NCBI GenBank assembly: GCA_020698575.1
Contig: CM036251.1
Location: forward strand, 33,979,288-34,043,287
From: Bostrychus sinensis
Lineage: Eukaryota; Chordata; Actinopteri; Gobiiformes; Eleotridae
Direction: 5' to 3'
Length of the DNA stretch: 64,000 bases
Shown in pieces: positions 11,966 to 26,500 of this stretch (the stretch's first letter is position 1; each line of letters opens with the position of its first letter). The translations under genes were made by a program, and so were the position numbers. Below the pieces are notes generated by a model. That model was not told the DNA's origin and searched no databases. It worked only from the letters and a program-made list of their open reading frames with translations.

Positions 11966-12895
11966 AACAATTATAAAAAGCTGTAATACAACTCTTTTCC
12001 TTTAAGAATAACTGTGGGGGACACAGCACAGGCTCAATACACTCCATATATTGTTTTTTCTTTCAAAATTCCACCCCCCACAAAATCAAAATAAAAAAAT
12101 CATTGATTCAAAATACTGCCCCCTACTGTCCAAAAATGATAATAATTGCACATTCAGTATATGTCACACAAGAGGAAGATTTTTATAACAAAGATGTGTA
12201 TTTTTATCTGTAATCCTACAGAATCATAACTTTACTTGTTGGGTTTAACAACAAAATCCTTTCCTTAGATTTGTTTTACAACACAGAAACTTACACTTGG
12301 AGCAGATATAAATTACGTGACTATATTTTGAATATGTTTTAGTAAATAGCTAAAATATCAAAACTGTCCAAATTCTTATGGACCTGACTGTATATAAGGA
12401 ACCAGGAACAACATTTATTTGCAAAGGACTACACAAGCCACCCCTAGAGGTGACATTTACGTATGTATATGTTTCACATGTTCACTGTCCACTACAAATA
12501 CAATTTAACAAATCTACAAACACTACTGTCAGAAAAATGGTTCCTAGAAACAGTGGCGCAAAGTATTAAAGCGGCACAATGTTAAAAATGCATAGATTTG
12601 TTGAGCAATAATATAACTGATGATCATTAAAAAAAAAAACTATTCATTTAAGCCAAAACAAGTCTTTGTAAATTGTCAAAATGCATGACAAACACATCAT
12701 AACAACTAAACTGGTGTTGTGCGCAAAGAAGCTAACTCACTAAACATGCTAGTGATCCACAGTTACATTACTGGTATTAAATACAATTTTATGAAGCAGT
12801 GAAGAACATAAACAGGGTTTGAAATTTCACTTTAAATCCTCCTGGCCATAAATATAGGACTACATTTTACAGCAGCTTTGAAATGTGTTACAATG

Positions 12896-13823
12896 AAATG
12901 GCTGAAAACAGACTGCGAATAAAGTGCACACTCCCACCTGGGCATTTGGGTATCTGCAGATAAGACACTCTGCCACACCATCTCTCACCCAATTTGATAA
13001 ATTACCTGTACAACATGATTTCTATGAGTTTTTGAGACAACCTCCTGCATCCAGGCATTTGATTCCACAATTTGTCACTCTTTTTTCTAAGACTACTCCT
13101 TCTGTTCATATCAAAGTAGCTTGAATAAATGACATTAATGTTGAGATTTCTGATGATTTATGGGAGAAGGCTTTAGGTGGAAATAATTTGTGACTGCAGC
13201 TTACACAGTTTAAAGTTATTCACCGCTTGCATTACTCTAAAACTAAGTGTAAAGTGAGTGATGGTACACTGGGTCATCTGTTGTTTTTTTTTCTGCCGTA
13301 TGCTTCAAAACTTTTAGCTTGAGATTTTTCATTTGTTGAGTACTGTACATAAGAAAATAATAATTCCTGATGCCTTATTAGTAATATTTGGCTATTTAAA
13401 TCAAATGTTATGCTCTCGGGCACTTTACACTTCAGCAAGTCATATTATTTGGAATGGTTATTGCAAAGAGGGTCATTCTAAGAGAATGGAAAGCAGTTAC
13501 ACCTGCCTTTTTTTCACAAATGGTTAAATGACAAGCTGTCCTGTTTGAAGAGGTACAGTATAAACTTTTGGACATTCATGACAAGTTTTTAGAGATCTGG
13601 AGATCTTTCCTTGAACATAAAATAAAAAAAGAAGATGACTCAACCTGAAACTTTAAAGAACTGAGCTGCTATTAACCTTAGCAATAGTACATCAAAATAT
13701 AAGTTTAATGGTAATGCGCATAGCTGTATGTAGAGATATTCAATTTTTTTTGTATTTGTCACTTTTATAATATGAAAAACACCAATAAAGAAACATAAAG
13801 AAAAAAAAATGGCTGAAAACAGA
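12896..13823 (+). mobile_element. 5'-truncated L1/Tx1-like LINE with 17-bp TSD
   Basis: The inserted body 12913-13806 is flanked by an identical 17-bp target-site duplication, AAATGGCTGAAAACAGA, at 12896-12912 and 13807-13823. It ends in an A-rich tail preceded by CAATAAAG. The plus-strand reading frame preserves L1/Tx1 RT C-terminal motifs such as YLQIRHS, DDLWEKALGG and FKVIHRLHYSKTK, broken by stops and frameshifts. The structure (5' truncation, poly-A, TSD) is the hallmark of target-primed reverse transcription. Confidence 0.82.
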
Positions 13824-15401
13824 GACACTCTCTTTTATTGCCAGGATCCAAAAAGTAAGACAACTTTTCCTAATGTAAAAAATAACATACTTACTAACAC
13901 ACTGTTAAATTGTGATAGGGTCCAGCAGAGGCCTTATTAATGTAAAAGTCCTATTGATTAATTATTGCAGTGGTTGCCTCTTTCTCATTTAAAGAGTGCT
14001 ATAGAAAGCTTGGTTTGAACTATATTTAATGTCTTTGCAATGTGCCTGTATTTATGTTAACTACTTTGATAACTATGGAGACTATGTGTGTAAAATGCTC
14101 TGTTGTTGTAAAAATCCTGAATAAACTTTAAGTTCTTGAAAGAAAAACAAACAAACTCCCAGTCCGATTAGAACAGCTCCACCTTTGAAATGCGAGGGGG
14201 GCTTTTTTTTTTTTTTCTTTTTTTTTTTTGGCTCTTTTGCACACAACACCAGAAAAAAAATCAAGGCCAAACCATAGCTATACTGACAAACAATAATAGT
14301 ACTAGACTTTGCTCTTCAGGTTCAAAAACCTTCAAAAGTAATTTACATTTGTGTGCAGAATGTTTTCATTCCAAAGACGGGTACTGGAAGTTAAAAAGAA
14401 CATAATACATTTTTAATGACAGAATTAGTGCTCGCCATCAAACACTGCAAATTAGGAATAATAAAGACAGGTTTGGCAACTGACAACCACTTGACCCCAT
14501 GAGAGTGATATATGCAAACATTTAGCTACTATTTAATGTAGCAGTTATTGGCTATAATTAGCAAATAGGCTAAACAATACATAATTCAAATTTCTTAATT
14601 TCACTGTTAAGCAAGACAAGCAGTAACAGAAATGTGTTGGACCACAATAATTTGATGTTGTATGTTCAGATTTAATTCACCAATCACCACAAATCCTACT
14701 TTAACTTTAGCAACTGGTACTTCCTCAGATCTGCATTATACTGATCCAGAGTCATTTTTAATAAATATATAAACAAAAACCATTCATTCTTACATTCCTA
14801 TATTTTTATTTTGCTCTCTCATAAAAATGAATGAGATAGAGCATTAATCTTGGTACCAGGCTGTGTGCTTTTCTATATACTCACTCCTGGAAGGGTATGG
14901 AGCACATATTTAAATGGACAGTGAAGCAGTTTGTAATGTGCACCTCCTTCAAAGTGAAAATTCAAATCCTCCCAAAGTGTCTTTAATCAAATGAAGTGCA
15001 TGTGCATGTGTGTCAGGAGACTGTGACGGTAGATTGCATTCATGGAGACAGTGTGGGGACAACAGTAAAGTCATTAAGAAGCTTACAGACATTCTGCCAG
15101 ATTAGGTTTTTCTCTTCTAATCCTAGAGATTACCAGTGCACAAGCCTGCTGGCTGCGAGTGCTTTGCTGGGCCGCACACTTTCTTTACACTGATCATTTC
15201 TTTGTTGCAAATATTTAATACAAATATGTAGACTGACTCAGACAGCGTGCAAGGAATTCTCTTCAGCTACCAAGCGGACTAAATACACCACATTTTGGGA
15301 ATGCATTCTCAAATGGAACATGGATAGAGAGATTCTCCTGCAGTTGTTCTTTTGAATTCTGTATTTTTGTTATGCACATGTTAGGTTTTGTTGGGATTTA
15401 A

Positions 15402-15816
15402 ATGGAGACTAAGGCATCTTGTGATGATTCAGACCTCACATTGGAGTCAGCTGAGGTAGGAGAAGCCATCTGTGAGCGTCCCATCGAAGACACAGAGCAG
15501 CCATGTGCCAAGGAACAAGAGGAGCCATGCAAAAGCAGCGAGCAGTCACAGTGCATTTTAGGCCAGAGCAACAGCCCCGATACACAAGGCTGCTCTGATC
15601 ACGGGTGCAGCAGAAGGGAGGAATGGAAAGGACGGAGGAAGCTGAGGAAAACCAACAGTTCCAAGATGGTGCGCTTCCAGGAGCCGTCAGAGGAAGAGTC
15701 TGTGACAGAGAGGGACAGTGCAACAGAGACGCTGTTCCCAGAGTACGTCCTGGAGGAGTGGACCACCAGCAGCTTTGAAGAGCTGTTTGTGGCTGAGGAA
15801 TGGCAAGATATTACAG
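15402..15816 (+). CDS. fkbp8: fkbp8 coding exon 1
   Basis: Starts METKASCDDSD and encodes the acidic, low-complexity N-terminus, then the conserved EEWQDIT junction into the FKBP domain. The codon immediately before the ATG is TAA in frame, fixing the earliest possible start; the Kozak context is weak (T at -3). The donor is ACAG|GTAGAC, phase 1. A possible acceptor just upstream (15381-15384) suggests that the 5' UTR is split. Confidence 0.9.
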
Positions 15817-17478
15817 GTAGACATAACTTTATACTTTGCATACATCAATATATATATTTTTTAAGCTAAAATGACAGCAAAGACAATAAATAACAACCTA
15901 TAAACAACCTATACTGATCCTTACTGCTGGCTTACTGTCCTGCCAATGGCTGCAATTACAGAAATATTCCAAATGATCAGACTGGGAGAAAGAATCTACC
16001 CCTGACATGTCCAGAGTCCAAATATCATTTCACGAGTAAGGACCACATCCTCAATATGTAGCATGAAAATGGTTTCTTTAAATCTTTTTTTAATTGCTAT
16101 AATCATTTATAAACATTGACATTGAACATGTGACAAAACAATAGTAGCCCAAGATCCAATTCCATCCCTCTCCCCAACTTTCTCGCTCATCACCCAGACA
16201 ACACAAAACTAGAAAATAATGTTTAACTGTTGTGCTAATTTGTGTTCTGCTGTTTTAAATAAAAATAAAAATGTATTTCAAATTTAAATGTTCATTCATC
16301 AGTGCATTATTGAGCGAGGTTGTAATAAAAAAGTTATGGGAACATTAACAACAATGGAATGTTATGTAGTTCTCTCGATGTTGTTAAAAAGGTCATGTTA
16401 GGAAAATGGTAATAATAAAAAGAGAACATTAAGGAAAGTTTGCCAGCGACTAACATTGTGTGAATGTTCAGATAACATCTTGTGCAACCAAAAGCTAAAG
16501 TTCTATTTTGGTAAAAAACAAACAAACAAACAAACAAACAAACAAAAAAACAAAAAACTTTGCCTTAAAAACCTGTGAGATAATCTAAGAAATTACCTTC
16601 AGGCTATGTTCTTGCAACTTTAAAAAACCCTTCCTGGAACATTCAGGGAACCAAAAATTGTCAGCTGGGGCTAGAGAGAGAGAGAGAAATAATAATAATA
16701 ATAATAATGATAATAATAATACATAACAGATACAACCTGAACCTGTCTTCATAAGTCCAGCAGCTTTCATGATCCCAGCATGGTCAGACAACATTATAGT
16801 ACATGTTCAAAACTATTTCTTTTTTCACCTCACTCAATTTCTGTCTAGAACACTGTGTATCTGAGGATCATGAGGGTAATGTTTGACTTATTGGTAAAAA
16901 ATATTGTTAAGTAAAGCAGCACTCTGAATGGATACAAGAAGCAGTCAGGCCATGACTGTAATGAACATTTCTGGAACTGGAAGTTGATGTTGCCCCGAAA
17001 CACTGCTTCTTCATTCATTCTTTTACTGGGAATGGGTACATTCTGTCATTCATGTTTTCATTGGTCCCGGATACAGAGGGTTGTTGTGCACTTTGTGAAC
17101 TTAGTACAGTACTAGCTACATGAAAATCAAGAGAAGAAAAAGGGAAGCGAAGAAAAAGCTTCTAGCAACAGGGCAGAAAATGTCAGTTTTTGATGAAAAC
17201 TACCATCCTTCAACTGTTGATAAAAAAACAAAACAAAACAAAACAAATGAACTTATAATAAAGTGCTTTTTCTTCTTCTCATTTCTTCTTTTGGTATTTA
17301 AACTTTAAATAAAACGATAGCACTACATTTTCTGAGGGACATCAATGATTGTTAAAAATGACCAAAAATGCTGGCACTGGCTGGCAACTTTTTGAGAAAA
17401 TGCTGGCAGGGAAAGAGTTAACAACTTTGTATTTTGGCACTCTTCCTTACAGAGCAGGAGAGCACAGAACATTCAGTA

Positions 17479-17517
<39 letters not shown>

Positions 17518-20500
17518 AACAACTAAGTATATGATATTAAATATAGATTAAATAAAAACTGAAAATAAAATTTGGGTGGGTTAAATGAAACAAAGATTTT
17601 GAAAACTGCATTTACAGAATAAAGTGCCTGTGTCCACTGATGACTCCTGTTGTTTCCTCACAGAAGACCGACTCTTGAGGAAGAAGATTCTGGACCCAGG
17701 GAGTCCTCATGGCCCCTGTCCCAGCTGGGGTCAGGAGGTCATGGTCAGGATGCAGGCCGTGCTGGAGGACCGTACCGTGGTGGAGAAGGACTGTAAGCTG
17801 GTGTTTGTGATTGGAGAGGGAGACGTAAGCCAGGTAAGACATACAGGCTGCTATTTAAATGAAAGAGTTTTGCTTTGGGTATTTCAGAAACTCTCTCACT
17901 TACAAAAACATAGGAAAGTCCTTTTTGGCTGCTCCTTTGTGTTATATTGTGACTGGAGTTTTGGGGGAACTGACCAAAGGCAACCACTTCAGTAACATTT
18001 GAAAGTATTGTTTTATTATTGTTCAGAAAAAAACAACAAAAATATAGCTGGAAGAGGCAATCACAGGCCCTCGCCCACTGCGACCCAGAGCTGGGGCAGA
18101 TTTGCTGAAAGTTGCCAAAATTGTTGGAGGTGGCTTCGGTACAAATGTACCAAATGTGATGAAATTTGGTGGCTCCATAGGATTTCTGTTAGAATTTATT
18201 GGGGGGTCTTCTGCATTGCCCTGGCAAAACCATACACAATAAGGCATGGGTCCTTTTGACTTTTTTGATTAGAGTGACAAGCTGGAATTTGGGACTGAGG
18301 GACTCTGTGGGTCATGGAGTAAATTGTAAAAACAAAAACAAACAAACAAACACATAAATAAATAAATAAATAAATAAAAATGGATGGGTCCTTTTTGGTC
18401 AAATCTGACTTTGTGTTTTTGTCTAATAACATTTTTTCTTTGCTGTCCACAACAAATGCAAAAGAAAGTAACACTAAAACAAAATATAGACTTAAATAAG
18501 TAATAAAGTCAAAATAACATTACAGAAATGTGGTGTATTTCCTGACCTACACTTCATTCAGAAATCCTGTTTATCGGTCCTGATTATGCATTTTAACCAA
18601 ACTAAAACACATGTATCTATCTAATGCTGTCATTCTAGATTACACCTGGTTTAACCTCATAAAATCTGTAAAAACGGTGCTCCTCTTGTCACCTGTAGGC
18701 TCTGGAGGAGTGCGTCCTGTCCATGCACAAGGGCGAGATCACATTACTGCTGGCAGATTCACAGTACACCTATGGACTTCTGGGAAGGTAAGCACATTCT
18801 CAGCTTTTTACTGTTTGATAGTAAACTTCCAAAATAGATGCAGAAACAGAGTGTGTCATTAATTCCACTCCTCCTCGCATAAGGCCAAACGTACCTGTTG
18901 CTAAGGGGTAGGAGTACTTAATGAACTGTGCAGAAATGGCAGATGGCCCCTTCGCAACACCCTTCAGAGTGTGTGTGGTGTGTTCCTGACCTCCAAAACT
19001 ACAACAGGCAGCATCATGATACGGTCTGTGGCTCAGCTTTATCACCTTTACACCGTTAAGGAGCCAGGACAAACAGAGGAGGGTGGTTTGGTGCAGACAA
19101 TGGTTCAGTGTTTGTTGAAGATAAAGACGGCACTTAAAGGATAAGCTGGATAAGGATAAGGATTATTATTATTATTATTATTTTTTACCTTGGAGCATTA
19201 ATCTGAATTGCATGAATATACAATAAAATCAAAATTACTCTGGTGGATTTTGGGAGTGTGTATATCAGTGGTTTCCAAACTTTTTCATTTTTCAACTTTG
19301 TCATTTGACTCCCAGCCAGGCCCATCAACAGCTTTGCTTGGGCCCAGAGCAAGAAGGCTTCACGTGGGCCCCCTTATAATAAAATTATAACAAGAGGGAC
19401 CATTTCTGGGCCCCTCTCACCCTGAAGCCCAGGACAACAGACCCCTTTGACCCCCTTCCCCCTCGGGTCGAATAGCCTGCCCCCAGCCATGTACCCCCTA
19501 CTCCCATGTACTTTAAAACCATGTCTGTAAATCCAGTCCAATCCACTTTATTTCTATAGCACATTTTACAAACACACATAGTTTCCTAAGTGCTTAAAAA
19601 GAAAGACATCTACCAGAAATTTAGCCTGTAGAAAATGAACATTAAACAGCTGAACCCTAACCTTAGAGAGTAAATGTATTTTTTTGACAATGTGAAAAAG
19701 CATATTTATTGTCCAGTTTGAAAATCATGTTTTTAATTTTTTTTTTCATGTATTACCTAAGTCTTTTTGAGTACCCCTGGGATTACCCGTACCACAGTTT
19801 GGGAATCACTGAAAGTCCCTTGCAGCCACTCCCTTCCTTCCAGGACTTTCCTTACACATGGATACAGGATGACGCATGTGATTACTGGCCTTGGTGATGC
19901 TGGGAATTTAAAATGTGGGCAGAGTGTTGTTTTTAGGAACGCAAAGAGTTGATGCTGAACAACATATTATTTACTGGCAATCAAAAACAAACAAATAAAA
20001 ACAAATGGCTACTAACAAATGAAAATGAAACCTACTGTAAATCAGTATATCAAAATATAAATAAGATCCTGTTTGAAATCGTATGGGATGTTTATTGTAT
20101 CTGTTTAAAGGTCCTATATTATGCTTTGTTGAGGCTTTTTGAAATAATTTTTACACCTTTGCTTTAATAACTTAAAATGATGTATATGTATGGAAAACAC
20201 CTTATTTTGGGCAGCTGGCGCTGTGACTTTGCAGAGATTGCTTGGACTAGGTGTCTATGCCCCCTGCTGGCAATGGTGGGGACTGGTCAGAAATTAAGAT
20301 GGCTAATTAGCATAGCTATTAGCAACATGACCCTAACAGATCAGTAAATGAGTTGACTGATTTTTAGTGATGGCAATATAAAATGATCAGAATGAGTCCA
20401 GTGACGGTGTACGAGCTGAGCTTGAGATGGAATGTTTCCAGATTGTTGGGAGAGGATGACTGAAAGGACAATATCCCAGAAACAAGCAGCTGAAATGAGT

Positions 20501-23500
20501 TTGGGCGCTCCCTTAGATGGGATGAGGAGCTCTGTCACCCAGGAGGAGCTCGGAGTAGAGCCGCTGCTTTTCCACATCAAGAGGGACCAGCTGAGGTGGC
20601 TCGGGCATCTGTTCTGGATGCCTGCTGGATGGTGTTTTGGGCATGTCCCACCAGGAGGAGGCTCAGGGGAAGACCTAGGACACGCTGGAGGGAGTATGTC
20701 TCTTGGCTGGCCTGGGAACACCTTGGGGTTCCTCCAGACGAGCTGGAGGAAGGGTCCAGGGAGAGGGAAGTCTGGGCATCCCTGCTTAGACTGCTGCCCC
20801 TGCGACCCGGCCCCGGATAAATTGGAAGAAGATGGATGGGAGAGGACGGGCTGAGCAAAGAGGATTACTCAGTTATTTACATTACTAAGTGTGAATGAAA
20901 CAGAATACTACTCCAGGTCTGTTTTTTAGGTGGACACAACGTTAAAATATAGTTAAAAGTTCAAAAATGTTAATTTAGAAGAATAGGGAACCTTTAAAAG
21001 GGTTGTTGTTATTGTTGTTGTAATGTTAGCTGAAGAGAAAAATAGTACAGAAAAGACCACTTCTTACCAAAGTCTCTTTCTGTCCTCATTCTGCGGTTCT
21101 CCCTGAGGCTTCCTGAGGTGGCTTGTGACCTGATGGAAGCTCTAAGTGCCAGGCAGTGTATGGTGTGCAACACTTACTGTGATATTGGGATATAAAATAA
21201 AACTGAACTGAATACTCCAATAATCCAATGAAAAAGTATACCACATTTTCAACAGAGTTCAGTCACACTCTGTATTTCTCTGCCTTGAAATACTGAACGT
21301 AGAGGAAGCTGCCATTTTTGTTTCATTACTTTGTTTTTGCTGCTGCCCAGAGAGAACAAACTGAGCACTGCTGAAGGAGAAGTACACAGGCTTTCTGGAA
21401 ATTAATCAGGAATAAGAAAGAGAATACTTAATATATTTATAAAGGAAATTGTTTGGTTGTGGTAGCTTCGGGTTAAAAAAAAAATACAGAGGAAACACAG
21501 CTATCAAAGATATAAAACATCAAAGCTTAAAGTTCCATTAATACTTTAAATATGATATTATTATTAATTATTATTATTATTATTATGACTGATGGCCACA
21601 GGCAGGGAGGATCTCTCTCACAGAAAGAGTACTTCGGTTGTGCCTGGACTGCCTGCATGTCTGAGCTTCAGTGAAATCACCATTAGACCTTCCATTTTCT
21701 CCAAGTTTCCTCACAGACAACAGCATGTTCTTGCAACCAAAGTAGTTTCATATCAACCCTTAATAAATCTTTAGTGTGGGGGTGGAAATGCAATCTGCCA
21801 AAAACAACAGACACCACCTTTAACAAAGTAAGTGTCAAGGTTTTACAGTAAGTTGGACCATTGTTTTATTTCAACATGTTTTGTACTGTCACCAATTAGA
21901 CTGGCATGTTTCCTCATATTTGAATAATTAAAGGTGTGACTGGCACAAGCTTGGAAGAGAAAGTACAAGGTGATGCTTCTATCTGAAAGTCTTCAACTTT
22001 AGTGTGGCTTGTCCAGAGTGATAATGCACAGTGACCAATGACAAAGGGCCATGGTGTTTAAGTAGACACTCTAACAGATACTCTGTTCTTCAGCCTTACA
22101 GCTTCTGTGAAAAAGCTGAAGTTTAGCCTTGTTGTTCTGGTTTTGAGGGAGTAGTCTGATAGTAGTCTATCTATAGATAGATAGAGGAGAGAACAGTACT
22201 CATCACACCTCTGTATAAGGCAGTTAAAGACCCATCAGAATGTACAGGTTATGGTTGGCCCTATATTTGATGTCCACACTCAAGAATTTATTTGAGTATA
22301 CTAATTTGTGACAAAACTAAACTGAACTAAAATTCTTAGGTGTATTATGTTTAGGCATTTACAGAAGATGCAATTATTACAATATTATTTCTATTTCTGA
22401 TATACCACTGAGAATATATATTTTTGCTTTGGTGCAGAAATTAGATAATGTTTAATAGCACTGCTAAATCTGGGATTTAAATATTAAAATAGTTTAAAGA
22501 TCCCCTATTCTGCTAAATCAACTTTTTTGAGCTTTTAACCATGTTATAATGTATCCACCTCAAAACATACCTGGAGTTGTATGATGTTTCATTCACTCAT
22601 GTTTGAGTAATCCTGTATGCTCAAAACACTCTCAGCGCTCTACTTTCTACGTACCTTTTGTGTTTCTGAAGCATGGACACTGTCACTAAACTGGTTCTAA
22701 TAATTTCAGCCCTTAAACCACAGCCACTACAAAGCAGTCAGCTCATTTATCTATTTGTTAGCTTCATGTTGATAATAGCAATGTTAATTAGCCATTTAAT
22801 CATGTTCTGTCAATTCCCCACCATACACAGTTTCTCCTCTCATATCTGAGCTGAAGTCCTCCCAAATTCTCCCAGAGAATCAAGTGAGGATGAAGGCAGT
22901 AGTGTCTGCAGAGGGCTTGTGCTTCTGCTGCGGTCCTTCACTGCCACACAGAGCTGATACATGAAAAAAGTTTGAGAATAATATGTTCCTTTTAAACATG
23001 TGATGATATCGCTGGGTATTGCCGACATAGGGACATAAAGAGATAGCTCATCCACACTGTTCAAACATTGCTGGGTGTAAGTACTTCCTCTTCTTGGAAA
23101 CGGGCTCATGTCTTTATCATTTGATGTAAATCGAGTTGAGCAGCAATTGGCACTTCTGCTTTTTGTTACCTCAGACACTCATACTGTTGTTTGGGATGGG
23201 CCGCCTCCTCATGTGTCCGTGTACCGTACGTAAGCATTAAGTGTGCAGAACAGAGAGTACCAGTTCCTGAGTGACTCTCTATGCCAACTCAACACATGGG
23301 TAACTACAAACAACAGAAGTATTACAATATTGTGTCTGCTAATTGAAACCAGGAAGAAGATTGATATATTTTCAGCGTACAGTCAGTGAACAAACCAGTT
23401 ACAGGCACTTCAGAGGCATATGCAGCTTTATAATAACTGTCAGCATACTCTTAAAATGCAGCCTCTGAACTTGCACACCTTCGTGGTGATGCGTGGATTG

Positions 23501-26500
23501 CGTCTATATTATTGCTTTTTTATGATGTATCTCCAGAAATACGAGGCTGAGAATGGTAGTCCACCTTTATGGACTCAAAACTGTCCCGTGTCCATGATCT
23601 GCGTGTGTTTGTTTCACATGTGTCTCTGCTTTGCCTGACACCACGCTGCTCCAAACCCTACGCCTCTCACAGACGCCAAGACCCACAGAGGGGAGAGATA
23701 GGGAGGGGTGAGAGCCATGTACCGCAAGCACAAACTCGAGTGAGTCCAAATTATTTTTGTCACATTAAAAAACTAAATGAAGGCATTCTGTCTTCCCTGT
23801 TTCTTTGAAAACTCCAACGATGCTCTTTGCTGCCTCTATTAAGCATCTTTGTTTTTTCTCTTGGTCTGGTCCACTGGCCATTACCACACCAGGTCAACAA
23901 CCTTATTTTCTACTGTGCTGTATGATCACAAAGAGCATGTAAGGTGACATTTTATGCCAATAAGTCAGGAATCCCTGCTGTGAGTGTTATTTGGGTGAGG
24001 AGTTACTGTCAGAGGGGATGAGTCATCTGCAAAAATACGTCAGCACTCGCTCACTACTTCAGATTCCACAGCTAATGAGAGGCAGACGGCTCTGACAAAA
24101 TTTAGAGGCACATGCTCCAGTCTGCAGGGATTAACAAAGGATCTCATTACCAATGAGTCAATAAAAGGGCAGGAGAGCAGAGAAAGAACATTGTGTTTTA
24201 TTTCTTTCTTTCTTATTTATGTGTTTGTTTGTTTTTTTACATTATAGACAATGCACAGGTGAAAACAAAAGATAAAACATATCAGAAGTGTGCTCTGGCA
24301 GAGGGCCTATGCAGTTCACCTGTCTCACTCTTTATTATTGATTGCTTTATTTATTTATAAAAAAAAAAAAAAAAAAATCTCCTTTTCATCGGTATGGTTT
24401 TTGCATCTCTGATTTCTTAGCTAAACTATTAGTAGTAGTATTAGTAGTAGCAGTGACAGTGGTAGTACCAAGCAGTAGCAACAGAGGTAGTAGTAGTAGC
24501 AGTTATAATACTGTTGTTAGACTGTTAGTGTTGTAACCATGTTATTCAAGAAAACGAGATGGCAAAGAAAAAACAAACAAGCAAATAATAATAAATATAT
24601 AAAGGTAATGGTGATGCAACAAAGCACTAACAATAATGATTGTTCAAAAGTTTCTTTTAGTCACACAGGAGTGTTTGTTTACCTGCTTTACTAGTTTCGG
24701 CTACTTCCTGTAGCCTTCGTCAGACGCGTCACGTGATGACGCTGTGACGTGTCTTGTAGGCTGCTTATGTTGTTTTGTCAGACAGTAGGGAAAGCTTGCG
24801 CCCCCTACTGTCTGACACCCTCTCCCAGGACCGCATCCCAGGTGTGGGATAAGGTGTAGGCTCCCTCGTCCCAGTTCATAGTCCCTGGTCCCCGTTTCCT
24901 AATTTAAATGGCCTCCCTGATCCAGCGATGGTACTTGTTGCTTTCAGCACGAATGGCCCTAGTATTGTTCCAGTCCATGACATGATTTTCCCTTTTACAG
25001 TGGTCGGATATGGCTGATTTGAGACTTTTTTGTTCTGCTTTGTCTGTTTGATGTTTCCTTTTCACATTCTGTCTGGTGTTCCTTCTTCCATGTTCCAAAT
25101 ATCCTACCTGTTACTCCTATGTATGTTTTGTTGCATGATAAACATGGTATTTCATATATAACGTCACATTTTATTCACTTCTGACGAAGGCTACAGGAAG
25201 TAGCCGAAACTAGTAAAGCAGGTAAACAAACACTCCTGTCTGACTAAAAGAAACTTTTGAACAGTAGTTTACTTAAGAAGACAGTATGAATTTCCACAAA
25301 AGAACAATAATGATAATAATAACAATAACAACAACAACATCATCAGTTATATAATAATAACCATATTATTAGAAATAATAGATGATTAGTTTGTTAATTA
25401 GATGTTAATAGAAACAAGACCAGTGCAGAGCATAAGGTGTATATAATATAACATAGCTCAGTCAGTAGAGCCGTTCACCCACTAACCCGAAGTTTGGCAG
25501 TTTGAGCCCTGCGGTCGGCGTTGCATATTGTTGCTGTGTTCTTGGGCAAGACACTTCACCCACCTTGCCTGTGTGATTGTGTGATTGGTGGTGGTTGAAA
25601 AGGTCAAAGGCGCGCAATGGCAGCCACACTTCCACCACTGAGTGTGACTGAGGAGTGAATGAATAATGCACCAAATTGTAAAGTGACACTGAGTATTTAG
25701 AAAAGCTGTATAAGACTAATGCATTATTATTATAAATGAGCCTTGGCCCAGGACACGGCAGCGCTTCTGGACCATGTTCACAGATGGTTTCCTTTTTGCA
25801 TGATAGAGCTTTAGTTGGCCTCTGCAGATGGCATGGTGGATCGTGTTTACCCACAGTGCTTTCTGGAAGTATTCCTGGGCCCATTTAGTAATGTCATTGA
25901 CACAATCATGCTGATGAGTGATGTAGTGTCGTCTGAGGGCCCCAAGACCACGGGCTCCAATAAAGGTCTTCAGCCTTGTCCCTTACACAGAGATTTCTCC
26001 AGTTTCTCTGAATATTTTGACAATGTTCTGCTCTGTAGATGATGAGATTTGCAAAGCCTTTGCAATTTGACGTTGAGGAACATTTTTAAAATATTTCACA
26101 ATCTTTTTACAAATTCTTTCACAGATTGGAGAGCCTCTGCCCATCTTTACTTCTGACTCTGCCCTTTTATAGCTAATCATGACCTACAGACCTGAAATCT
26201 CCCACCTGTATCTTTTTAAAATTTCTTGCTTTTTCAGCCTTTATTTCCCCTGTCACAACTATTGTGTGACCTGTAGTTGGCATCAAATTGTAATGTTTGT
26301 AATGAGCTCATTTTGGCCATAAAAGTGTAACATTTCTCAGTAAAAATTTGTTATGTTATCTACGTTCTATTGTGAATAAAATATTGGCTCATGTGATTTG
26401 AAAGTTTTTTAGTTTTCATTTTATAAAAAAAAAACAAAAATGTCCCAACAGTTCTATAATTCAGATTGTAGATAATAACTGTACTATTACATTTTGATTA

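Larger units (their letters stand above)
9311..15401. other. ell-fkbp8 intergenic region (divergent genes)
   Basis: About 6 kb between the divergently oriented ell and fkbp8 start codons. It contains a GGTGG-ended MITE (9669-10187), a poly-A run, CAAA microsatellites and a 5'-truncated LINE with target-site duplication (12896-13823). Nothing coding was recognised in 10496-12895 or 13824-15401. A splice-acceptor-like TTATGCACATGTTAG ends at 15384, so part of this interval may be the first intron of fkbp8. Confidence 0.5.

Noticed and set aside
17120..17308. Lys/Arg-rich plus-strand frame
   Set aside because: Low-complexity translation of A-rich intron sequence.
22840..23178. Minus-strand frame of 112 codons
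   Set aside because: No recognised motif, lies in repeat-like intron sequence following a MITE-type end near 22497, and has no splice or promoter support.
25447..25520. tRNA gene candidates at the SINE heads (also 29063 and 63434)
   Set aside because: A- and B-boxes are present but the sequence does not fold into a full tRNA by inspection and is followed by a shared SINE body and tail.
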